Source: JBCCGI01 sp039029355
GTDB lineage: Bacteria; Planctomycetota; UBA1135; GCA-002686595
NCBI GenBank assembly: GCA_039029355.1
Contig: JBCCGI010000094.1
Location: forward strand, 1-28,322
Direction of reading: 5' to 3'
DNA length: 28,322 bases
Made by a program: the position numbers and the translations under genes. Position 1 is the first letter of the stretch; each line of letters starts with the position of its first letter. Shown here one piece after another: positions 22,290 to 28,322 of the stretch. The notes under the pieces were generated by a model that was not told the origin of the DNA, did not search any database, and saw nothing but the letters and a program-made list of their open reading frames with translations.

Positions 22290-23615
22290 CTAGCGGCGCC
22301 GCCTCAGCCAGTACAAGAGGAAGGCGCAGCGATCCCCATCGCGCTCGCGGTCGAGGCCGGGCCGCGACACGTCGACGGCCATCGGCCGCACGCGCCCGTC
22401 GTCGACGAAGGAGCCCTGGAGCACGCTCGGGAAGAACAGCGAGCGGATCTGAGGGTACCCGAGCGCCTCGGCGTCGGTGCGCGGCAGCGGCGCGAGGCGA
22501 ACCTCGCCGCGGCCCAGGAGGTCGCCGCTCCACGCGACCACGCGGCGCGAGCCGGGCTCGTTCAGGAACACCGCCGGCTCGCCCGGCACGAGCCAGAGCT
22601 TGCCCGCGGACGCGAACGACGGCTCGCGGGCGAGGTCGTTCGCGAAGGCGCGCCCGAGCTCCAGCTCGCGCGTCTTCGCGTCGTAGGTCCAGAGCTCGAC
22701 CCCGCGCACGCTGCCCTCCCGGGGCAGCCGCAGGCGCGCAAGCGCGAGCCGGCTCCAGTCGCCGCGCTCCAGGGGCTGCAGGTCGAAGGCCCAGGACTCA
22801 CCCTCGACCAGCGGCAGCGCCTGCCACAGGAGCACGCGCCCGTCCCAGTCGAGGTGCACCAGCTCGGCGTTCCGGTTGGGCTCGCGGTGCACCGCGCCGA
22901 CCAGCACCGGCCCCTCGTCGGTGGCCGCGACCTGGGGATAGAAGAAGGCGGTCTGCTCGCCGTAGACGACCGGCTCGCGGAAGCGGAAGTCGTCGCCGTC
23001 GCGCTCGCCGATCCAGGCGAGCGGTGTGTTCATCAGGTGCTTGCCCGCGACGAAGTCGGTCAGGTTGCAGAACACGATGCGCCGGCCGTCGCGGGACACG
23101 CCGACGTTCTGGCGGATCGTGAAGTCGGCGAAGCGCGTCCGCGGCAGGAGGTGGCTGCGGTCGACGAGCCGGCCCACGTCGCCGGGCTCGGCTGTGCGCC
23201 AGTAGTGGATGTCGCCCGAGCCCTCGCCGGCGGGCCGCGTGGTGAGGAAGACGTGCACGTGCTCGTCGGGCGTGCGCACGATCTGCGGCGGGTTGACGCG
23301 CTCGAAGTCGCCCTCGAGCGGCACGCGCGCGACGATCGCGTCCCCCCCCACGCCGGGCTTCGGCACGCGGCCGAGGAGCGCGGGCCCGGCGTAGCTCTCG
23401 ATCCCGGCCCAGTAGACGTGGCGCTCGCCCTCGAGGAGGTAGGCGAAGGTGTGCCCGCCCCACTGAGTGAAGACGTCGGCGTGGAGCAGCACGGGTCCCT
23501 CGAGCACCTCAACCGCGTCGGAGCGCTCGGACCAAGCGGGCGCGGGGGCCTCCTGCGCGGGCGCCGGGGGTGGGAGCAGACCCGTCAGGAGCAGCGCAGC
23601 GACAGGCTTGACCAT
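22290..23615 (-). CDS. Secreted BNR/propeller-like protein of unknown function
   Basis: A 441-residue exported protein. The signal peptide is MVKPVAALLLTGLLPPPAPAQ. The mature part alternates short beta-strand segments with turns, such as GGHTFAYLLEGERHVYWAGIESYAG, IVRTPDEHVHVFLTTRPA, GSGDIHYWRTAEPG, NVGVSRDGRRIVFCNLTDF, FFYPQVAATDEGPVLVGAVHREPN and AELVHLDWDGRVLLWQ. This is consistent with a six-bladed BNR/sialidase-like propeller. I see no clear Asp-box series (SxDxGxTW) and no sialidase Arg triad, so I do not assign an enzyme. It is followed after 112 bases by the ECF operon on the same strand. An own promoter in 23616-23900 is likely, because a strong hairpin ends the upstream transcript. 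Confidence 0.72.
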   Translation of the reverse strand: MVKPVAALLLTGLLPPPAPAQEAPAPAWSERSDAVEVLEGPVLLHADVFTQWGGHTFAYLLEGERHVYWAGIESYAGPALLGRVPKPGVGGDAIVARVPLEGDFERVNPPQIVRTPDEHVHVFLTTRPAGEGSGDIHYWRTAEPGDVGRLVDRSHLLPRTRFADFTIRQNVGVSRDGRRIVFCNLTDFVAGKHLMNTPLAWIGERDGDDFRFREPVVYGEQTAFFYPQVAATDEGPVLVGAVHREPNRNAELVHLDWDGRVLLWQALPLVEGESWAFDLQPLERGDWSRLALARLRLPREGSVRGVELWTYDAKTRELELGRAFANDLAREPSFASAGKLWLVPGEPAVFLNEPGSRRVVAWSGDLLGRGEVRLAPLPRTDAEALGYPQIRSLFFPSVLQGSFVDDGRVRPMAVDVSRPGLDRERDGDRCAFLLYWLRRRR

Positions 23616-23945
23616 GCCCTAGCGGACGCCCGGCGGCGTCCGCTGTGGACGACGAACGGACAGAAATCGTCACGCCGCCGCGGCTCGCCCCGTCCGGATG
23701 CTGCCGTCCCCGCCGAGCGACACGCCCGCGCCGGGCCGGGCCGGGCGCGCGGCTGCCAGCCCCGCCCGCCGGGAATGCGCGACGGATGAGGCTGCGGGAG
23801 CGAACTCGGGGCACCGCCAGCGGCTCGCCCCCGTCGGGCCCGCGTCCCAACAACGAACAGCGCGCCCCTCGGACCTCGCCCGAGGAGCGCGCTGAAGGCG
23901 CGCCGGCCCGGGCTGCGAACGCCCCGGGCCGGCCGGCGCCCTCCG
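23616..23945 (-). other. 330-bp intergenic region: terminator of the TSP-C gene and promoter region of the propeller gene
   Basis: The region has no gene I can support; its short open frames are low-complexity Arg/Pro/Ala-rich and without ribosome sites. The left part must carry the promoter of the gene starting at 23615. The right end carries the perfect hairpin listed separately (23902-23933). Confidence 0.5.
23902..23933 (-). terminator. Hairpin terminator after the TSP-C-like gene
   Basis: GCCGGCCCGGG (23902-23912) pairs perfectly with CCCGGGCCGGC (23923-23933) around a 10-base loop. It starts 13 bases beyond the minus-strand stop at 23946. Confidence 0.8.
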
Positions 23946-25064
23946 CTACAGGCCGTGCGTCAGGCGCAGCCCCCGCGAGAAGGCGATGCCGTGCGTCGCC
24001 GCCGGGTCCTCGTGGATGAGCTGCGCAAAGAAGTCCACTCCACACAGCGTGATGTCGTCGGGGATGTTGTAGATCAGCGTGTCGCCACCGGGCGAGAGCG
24101 GGTGCACCGACAGCGCGTAGTCCTCGGGCAGCCCGACGAGCAACGCTCCGCCGAAGTCGGTCGGATCGTCGGCCGCCTGGCCGGAGACCAGGATGCACGC
24201 GATCGTGTCCGCGCCGTAGGCGTTGCCGACGTTGATCTGGATGGTGGTGCCGAGCACCGGGTTCGCGCTCGCGGTCAGCGCCGGGACGCCGAGCGTGCCC
24301 GCCCAGCCGTTGCCGTAGATCTCCTGCTGCGCGCTGCAGTCGAGCGTGAAGGCGTTGTACGTCACGTTCGCCTGGGAGAAGTTGTAGAAGCCCATGCGAC
24401 CGTTCGAGAACGAGCCGGAGATATCGAGCTCCAGGACACCGTCGACGAAGACCTTGAGGCTGGTCGCGTCGAACTCGAAGCGGAAGGTGTAGGTCGTGCC
24501 GGCGCTCCAGCCGGTGTCGCCGAGGTTGACGCCGCGGGCGAGCTCCTCGAGTCCGTTGGAGAGGTCCGAGCACACCGGGTCGTCGAAGTTGGTGTGGCCC
24601 CAGAACTCATCGGCGGTCGGTACGCCGATCACGCGCGACACGGCCAGCCCGGCGGGCGCGTTGGCGCCGGGGGTGCACGAGGGCGCGCCGAAGTCGAAGC
24701 CCTGAGTGCCCGCCTTCCAGTCGACGAGCAGGTACTCCGCCCCGGGGTTGGTCACGTTGGACGGCTCGTAGCCGAGCACAAAGCCGACGAAGTCGTCGTC
24801 GCCGCCGCCGACCGTGATCTGCCCCTCGACCTCGGTGTTGAAGACGTTGAAGTCGCTGTAGAAGAGCGTCGGCTGGCCGTTGACGCTCTGGTTGACGCTC
24901 GAGCCGTCGGGAGCGACGGTCCAAACGCCGGGGCCGAAGCCGGAGACCGCGGGGTAGGACTCGTCGGCCCAGGTGTTGAGATCGACCGCCAGCTGGGCGC
25001 TGGCGGCGGCGGGGAGAACGGTCAGGAGCAGGGCGGAACGGAGAGCTTTAGCCGGAGAGAGCAT
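23946..25064 (-). CDS. Secreted thrombospondin C-terminal (lectin-like) domain protein with lineage-type C-terminal beta domain
   Basis: A 372-residue exported protein, probably carbohydrate- or matrix-binding. The signal peptide is 1-23 (MLSPAKALRSALLLTVLPAA, then ASA-Q). Residues about 26-240 match the thrombospondin type C/concanavalin-like pattern: DLNTWADESYPAVSGFG, GGGDDDFVGFVLGYEPSN, YLLVDWKAGTQGFDFG, VNLGDTGWSAGTTYTFRFEF, LKVFVDGVLELDISGSFSNG, MGFYNFSQANVTYNAF. After a Cys and a Gly-Trp-Ala-Gly turn, residues 255-372 form a second domain (ALTASANPVLGTTIQINVGN, then LVSGQAADDP, GGDTLIYNIPDDITLCGVDF, RGLRLTHGL). I associate this type with the C-termini of many secreted proteins in deep planctomycete lineages. 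The start at 25064 is fixed by AGGA 8 bases upstream and the signal peptide. It is single-gene, followed by a strong hairpin. Confidence 0.8.
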   Translation of the reverse strand: MLSPAKALRSALLLTVLPAAASAQLAVDLNTWADESYPAVSGFGPGVWTVAPDGSSVNQSVNGQPTLFYSDFNVFNTEVEGQITVGGGDDDFVGFVLGYEPSNVTNPGAEYLLVDWKAGTQGFDFGAPSCTPGANAPAGLAVSRVIGVPTADEFWGHTNFDDPVCSDLSNGLEELARGVNLGDTGWSAGTTYTFRFEFDATSLKVFVDGVLELDISGSFSNGRMGFYNFSQANVTYNAFTLDCSAQQEIYGNGWAGTLGVPALTASANPVLGTTIQINVGNAYGADTIACILVSGQAADDPTDFGGALLVGLPEDYALSVHPLSPGGDTLIYNIPDDITLCGVDFFAQLIHEDPAATHGIAFSRGLRLTHGL

Positions 25065-25267
25065 GGGAGATTCCTGGGTCTGGGTTGGACTGGGGTCATG
25101 CCCAGACACGACAGGGCGTCTCGCGATCCGTCTGATTTTTTGGCGGTCCTCTCCAGCGCCGTTCGTTGGCGCGGCCGGCCAGCCGCCGCGATCCGCGGGG
25201 GTTGCCTAGGTCGCGGGGAGGCTCGCTCCGCGCTCGGTGGTCACCCGCTCGGAGCGCGGCGGGAGCC

Positions 25268-25292
25268 GGGAGGACGAGCGGCTCGCCCTCCC
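25268..25292 (-). terminator. Hairpin terminator of the dodecin gene
   Basis: GGGAGG (25268-25273) pairs with CCTCCC (25287-25292). After one mismatch, CGAG (25275-25278) pairs with CTCG (25282-25285) around the loop CGG. It lies 54 bases beyond the dodecin stop. A further 8-bp hairpin, CCGCGCTC/GAGCGCGG, follows at 25228-25259. Confidence 0.6.
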
Positions 25293-25346
25293 AGGGGGCC
25301 GGGCGCACGGGCGCTTCGCCCCCGCGCGGCCCCGGCGTTTGGAACC

Positions 25347-25550
25347 TCAGTCGAGGACGAACGTCACCTTCATGTCCACGCGATAGGCGACGATCTTGCC
25401 GCCCTTGACGAGGATCTTCTGCTCCTTGACCCACGCGCCCTTGATGCCCTTCAGGGTCTTGCTCGCGCGCTCGATTCCTTTGCTCATCGCGTCCTCGAAG
25501 CTCTTCTTCGACTCGGCGGTGATTTCGACGACCTTGGCAACGTCGGCCAT
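25347..25550 (-). CDS. Dodecin (flavin-binding protein)
   Basis: Dodecins are small cytoplasmic proteins that assemble into hollow dodecamers and store or buffer flavins and, in some bacteria, coenzyme A. The 67-residue length is standard. The family pattern is complete: KVVEITAESKKSFEDAMSKGI, ASKTLKGIKGAWVKEQ with Trp40 (the usual flavin-stacking position) and Gln44, then GGKIVAYRVDMKVTFVLD, the typical C-terminal strand. AAGGA 10 bases before the ATG supports the start. The gene is monocistronic by position, with an inverted repeat about 63 bases upstream and a hairpin downstream. Confidence 0.95.
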   Translation of the reverse strand: MADVAKVVEITAESKKSFEDAMSKGIERASKTLKGIKGAWVKEQKILVKGGKIVAYRVDMKVTFVLD

Positions 25551-25612
25551 GTTGTTCTTTCCTTCGGTTTAGCGACGCGCACGGCGAGGCCGCCGGGCGC
25601 CGGGGATCGTGG

Positions 25613-25648
25613 GGTTCCGGATGTGGAAACCAGCTCCACAGGAGAACC
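25613..25648 (-). other. Nested inverted repeat between the YHS gene and dodecin
   Basis: GGTTC (25613-25617) pairs with GAACC (25644-25648). Inside, TGTGGA (25622-25627) pairs with TCCACA (25635-25640) around a 7-base loop. It lies 52 bases beyond the YHS gene stop and 63 bases before the dodecin start. It could be the terminator of the first or an operator for the second; nothing in the sequence decides between them. Confidence 0.5.
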
Positions 25649-25700
25649 CACTTTGCCACCGACGGGCGTGAAAGGGCCGTTATCCGCCGCGAGTGCCGCC

Positions 25701-26282
25701 TCAGGCGCGCCGCCGCGGCAAGCGATAGGCCTCGGGGTCGGCGCGGAAGCGGCGCTCGGCGCTCCAGGTCGGGAAGACCCACAGGACCCCGTCGTGCTCC
25801 ACCGCCGGCGAGCTGGCGCGGGGCTGGAAGCGCCGCATCGACACCGGATCGGTGACGAGGCCACACCAGGCGGCCGGGTCCTCGAGGAAGCGCTCGCGCT
25901 TCTCCAGGTCGGAGAAGAGGTAGATCTCGTAGTTGACGCGCACGAGATGCTCCGGGTCGATCACCGCCTCGCGGGTCGGGTCGAAGTAGCACGGCACGCT
26001 CAGCTCCTTGCGCGCGATCATCGCGCTCGCGTCCTGCACGAAGACGCCCGGGCAGGGACCTCAGCAGAACCCGACCGGGGTGCCGTTGACGTAGATCGGC
26101 CCCGACATGGGGCTGAGCCCGCGTCCGAGGCGGACCATGCAGGTGTCGTTGGATGAGATCTGCCCGTTCGAGTAGCGCACGCGGGCGCTCCCGGGGTCGG
26201 ACGAGTCGAGCAGGAAGCCCCGCTGGGGAGCGGAGCAACCCACGAGGAAGAGGAGAAGCCAGAGCCAAGAGGAGTGCTGCAT
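25701..26282 (-). CDS. YHS-type lipoprotein, putative selenoprotein (in-frame TGA at codon 74)
   Basis: YHS domains are small Cys-containing, metal-associated modules. Two open frames in one frame are split by a single TGA (26061-26063). The 5' part has a lipoprotein signal (WLWLLLFLVGC-S, Cys16) and NDTCMV (Cys48), and reaches PVGFC just before the TGA. The 3' part continues GPCPGVF, then two more YHS-like segments (PCYFDP, NYEIYLFSDLEKRERFLEDP, WCGLVTDPVS, LWVFPTWSAERRFRADPEAY). YHS lipoproteins normally read GFCCxxC here, so translation of TGA as Sec restores GFC-U-GPC, with Sec in the usual second-Cys place. Sequence just 3' of the TGA can fold into a hairpin with GG opening its loop. The continuous product is 193 residues. 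The alternative is two proteins, 26061-26282 and one restarting at GTG 26039 or ATG 26021; neither restart has a clear ribosome site. The YHS kinship is fairly sure; Sec decoding is inferred. Confidence 0.65.
26033..26063 (-). promoter_or_regulatory. Putative bacterial SECIS hairpin next to the in-frame TGA
   Basis: In the transcript, the five bases CCUGC (26056-26052) pair with GCAGG (26037-26033). After a C-U mismatch, CG (26050-26049) pairs with CG (26040-26039), leaving the 8-base loop GGCGUCUU. The loop starts 13 nucleotides after UGA and begins with GG, which fits the usual bacterial SECIS plan (stem close behind UGA, G at the loop start). An alternative fold, GCGUC/GACGC (26047-26043 with 26033-26029), is also possible. 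Bases alone cannot prove function. Confidence 0.45.
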
Positions 26283-26454
26283 CGGCGGGTGAATGTCGCG
26301 ATGCGGGCGGAGCCTTGCGCCGGCTTGGAACGCGGCCTTCGGCGGACCGCGGCCGGGCATCGGCGTACGAAGAGCGCGCCGCGGCCCCGACGACACGATC
26401 GTGCTCCTCCACCCGCACCGACCCAGCGCCAGCTGAGCCCTCCCCGACCGAGCG

Positions 26455-28059
26455 CTAGAACCAGAACAGCCAAACGAACTGGTGCAGGCTCACGTCGTCG
26501 TCCCTCGACAGCCCCTCCGCGGGATCGCCGTGCAGCACGTGCACCGACCCGGCGTTCTCGATGCCCTTCGGCGAATCCTCGGGCACGCCGATGGCGAGGT
26601 CCGCCAGTCCGTCGGAGTTGAAATCGCCTGCGGCCAGCGAGAGGCCGTAGTACTCGAATGCGTCGGGTCCGCCCGGGAGCCCGGGGGCGCCCTGGTAGAG
26701 GACCGTACCGTGACCCGCCGTCAGCCCGCCTCCGACCTGGCCGTAGAGGACGTTGACGGCGCCCGCGTAGAACTCGGCGCCGATGTCCTCCTGCGGTACG
26801 CCGACCGCGAGGTCCGCCGCGCCGTCGATGTCGAAATCCGCGGCGACCAGGGTGGCGCCGAAGCGGTCGCTGATCTCGGGCCCGCCGCCGACGCCCGGCG
26901 AGCCCTGGGTCCAGAAGTCGACCGTGCCGGTATCGAGGTCGCCCGAGGGCTCGGAGTAGAAGACGTAGACCGCGCCCTCGAGGTGCCCGCCGACCGTCAG
27001 GCCGGTCGGGGCGCCGACCGCGAGGTCGTCGCGGCCGTCGCCGTCGAAGTCACCTGCGGCGAGCGCCCAGCCGAACTCGAGCGAGTCGCCCTCCGGCAGC
27101 GGGTTCTTGATCAGCTCCTCGTTCAGCAGCTGCTCGCCCGCTGCCGAGAGCCCCCACGGCTTGCCGAACAGCACGTGCACCTGGCCGCCCCCGGAGAGAA
27201 AGAGCCCGGACTCGTACGGCGCGCCGACGGCGAGGTCGTCGTGCCCGTCGGCGTCGAAGTCGCCGACGCAGAGGCCGGTGCCGAATTGATCGAAGTACTC
27301 GGGCTGGTCCGCCAACCCCGCGTAGCCCTGGTACCACATCTGGCTCCCGGTCGTCGTCAGGCCGGCGCCGTGGATTCCGTACAGCACCTGCACGACGCCC
27401 GCGCGGAGCACGCTGCCGACGGCCTCGTTGGGCACGCCGATGACCAGGTCGTCGCAGCCGTTGGCGTCGAAGTCGCCGGCGACCAGCACGTCGCCGAAGC
27501 GGTCCCCGTTCTCGACGGCGCCCGCCACGCCCGGCACGTCCTGGTGCCAGAGCTGCGAGCCCGCGGCGGTCAGCCCCGCCTGGGAGCCGCGCAGCACGTG
27601 GACGACTCCGGAGACGATCGTCGAGCCGACGTCCTCGTAGGGCACGCCGATCGCAAGGTCGTCGAACCCATCGCCGTCGAAGTCCCCCGTGGCGAGCGCG
27701 TAGCCGAACAGATCGGCGACCTCCGGCGACTCGCCCGCTCCCACGCTGCCCTGGTCCCACAGCTCCGAGTCGGCGTGGTGGAAGCCGCCCGGCCGGCCGT
27801 AGAAGACGTGCACGGCGCCGGCGTCCCACACGCCCGCGGCGTCCTGGCCGGGCACGCCGACCGCGAGGTCCGCGAAGCCGTCACCGTCGAAGTCGCCCAC
27901 CGCGACCGCGGTGGCGAACTCCTCGTAGGACCCGGCGAGGTCGTAGCCCCCCCCCTGACCCGCGGAGGCGCCGACCAGGAGCGCGAGCGCTCCCCCCGCC
28001 CATCCCGCGCGTCGCGCCCCGCTGCACCCCCACCGCCCGAATCTCTGCTCATGCCGCAT
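26455..28059 (-). CDS. Secreted seven-repeat FG-GAP (integrin-alpha-like) beta-propeller protein
   Basis: A 534-residue exported protein, probably a calcium-stabilised adhesion or binding propeller. Residues 1-33 are a signal peptide with a long basic n-region, then AGGALALLVGASA. Seven FG-GAP repeats follow, each with a D-x-D-x-D-G calcium loop and a -GAVHVLYG-type closing strand: VGDFDGDGFADLAVGVP, TGDFDGDGFDDLAIGVP, AGDFDANGCDDLVIGVP, VGDFDADGHDDLAVGAP, AGDFDGDGRDDLAVGAP, AADFDIDGAADLAVGVP and AGDFNSDGLADLAIGVP. Seven is the number for a complete closed propeller. No other domain is present; the chain ends in an aromatic tail, FVWLFWF. The start at 28059 was chosen because AGGAG lies 10 bases upstream and a signal peptide begins there; the open frame upstream is not protein-like. 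A G9 run spans codons 35-38. The ligand is unknown. Confidence 0.87.
   Translation of the reverse strand: MRHEQRFGRWGCSGARRAGWAGGALALLVGASAGQGGGYDLAGSYEEFATAVAVGDFDGDGFADLAVGVPGQDAAGVWDAGAVHVFYGRPGGFHHADSELWDQGSVGAGESPEVADLFGYALATGDFDGDGFDDLAIGVPYEDVGSTIVSGVVHVLRGSQAGLTAAGSQLWHQDVPGVAGAVENGDRFGDVLVAGDFDANGCDDLVIGVPNEAVGSVLRAGVVQVLYGIHGAGLTTTGSQMWYQGYAGLADQPEYFDQFGTGLCVGDFDADGHDDLAVGAPYESGLFLSGGGQVHVLFGKPWGLSAAGEQLLNEELIKNPLPEGDSLEFGWALAAGDFDGDGRDDLAVGAPTGLTVGGHLEGAVYVFYSEPSGDLDTGTVDFWTQGSPGVGGGPEISDRFGATLVAADFDIDGAADLAVGVPQEDIGAEFYAGAVNVLYGQVGGGLTAGHGTVLYQGAPGLPGGPDAFEYYGLSLAAGDFNSDGLADLAIGVPEDSPKGIENAGSVHVLHGDPAEGLSRDDDVSLHQFVWLFWF
27947..27955 (-). repeat. Nine-base G homopolymer at the start of the FG-GAP gene
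   Basis: Nine consecutive G on the coding strand span codons 35-38, just after the predicted signal-peptide cleavage site. It is the longest homopolymer I noticed in the window. Loss or gain of one base would shift the frame before the first propeller blade. Confidence 0.9.
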
Positions 28060-28322
28060 GCCTTCGCCGCTCCTGGCTCTTCGGCGGCCCGCGGGGGGCC
28101 AATGCGCCCCCCCTGGGGTCGAACCGCCGTCGGAGGCCCACCGTGGAGCCGGCCCGCGCCCCGCCAACTTCACGTCGATTCTGGCCGCGTGCCTGTGACG
28201 ACTTCCGGCTAGTGTCCTGAGCCAGAAGCTCCGGCGGGGGAATGCGAGGCCGAGGAGTTGGGTGGCAGAGCGACGCACAAAGCTCGAAACCAGGCCAGCA
28301 AGCCGGGGTCGCACACCCCCAC

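Noticed and set aside
22290..23615. Sialidase or glycoside hydrolase assignment for the secreted propeller-like protein
   Set aside because: No Asp-box series and no catalytic Arg/Tyr/Glu arrangement could be read, so only the fold type is suggested.
26061..26396. A longer lipoprotein start at 26396
   Set aside because: The extra 38 residues are Arg/Pro-rich and would bury the hydrophobic signal and lipobox. The ATG at 26282 places the signal peptide at the N-terminus.
28196..28322. Possible insertion-sequence end or gene tail at the right edge
   Set aside because: A short imperfect inverted repeat (CTTCCGGCT 28202-28210, AGCCAGAAG 28220-28228) is present, but there is no transposase, no target duplication and no recognisable protein. 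Too little sequence is visible.

Overview
The window is a very GC-rich bacterial chromosome segment. It probably comes from a deep-branching, marine-type Planctomycetota. That placement is inference from gene content: two ECF sigma/anti-sigma gene pairs, secreted dockerin type I proteins with no cohesin in sight, FG-GAP/VCBS propeller proteins, a TSP-C-like secreted protein with a C-terminal beta domain of the kind I associate with this lineage, and a CHAT protease behind an ECF pair. No rRNA, tRNA, transposase, integrase or CRISPR array was recognised.

Layout. (1) 1-152 is a near-perfect long hairpin at the left edge, followed by a FliD-like flagellar-cap protein on the minus strand that lacks the usual C-terminal coiled coil. 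(2) 2152-4958 carries an AsnB-type amidotransferase and a DUF4287/SRPBCC protein on the plus strand, separated by a hairpin-rich spacer. (3) 5055-13311 holds a two-gene divergent module present twice: a secreted dockerin protein (minus) back-to-back with a secreted VCBS-like protein of about 558 residues (plus). The copies flank a membrane-anchored beta-sandwich protein (8154-10238), and strong hairpin terminators mark the ends. (4) 13283-17367 is an ECF sigma factor, a one-TM anti-sigma candidate and a TPR-like/CHAT caspase-fold protein. The CHAT domain is interrupted by 17 in-frame copies of an 18-bp repeat. (5) 17361-19793, convergent and overlapping by 7 bp, encodes a HerA/DUF853-type ATPase with a long coiled coil. 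(6) 22177-20068 (minus) is a second ECF operon, sigma / anti-sigma / secretin-like protein, with ATGA overlaps at both junctions. (7) The rest is minus strand: a secreted propeller-like protein, the TSP-C-like protein, dodecin, a YHS-type lipoprotein with an in-frame TGA that is a good selenocysteine candidate, and a seven-repeat FG-GAP propeller with a nine-G tract at its signal-peptide cleavage site.

How the parts fit. Most products are predicted to be exported or anchored, and the two sigma/anti-sigma pairs plausibly couple envelope signals to the adjacent CHAT and secretin-like genes. The observations I would follow first are the putative Sec-containing YHS lipoprotein (25701-26282), the duplicated dockerin/VCBS module, the repeat-expanded CHAT protease, and the 152-nt hairpin.
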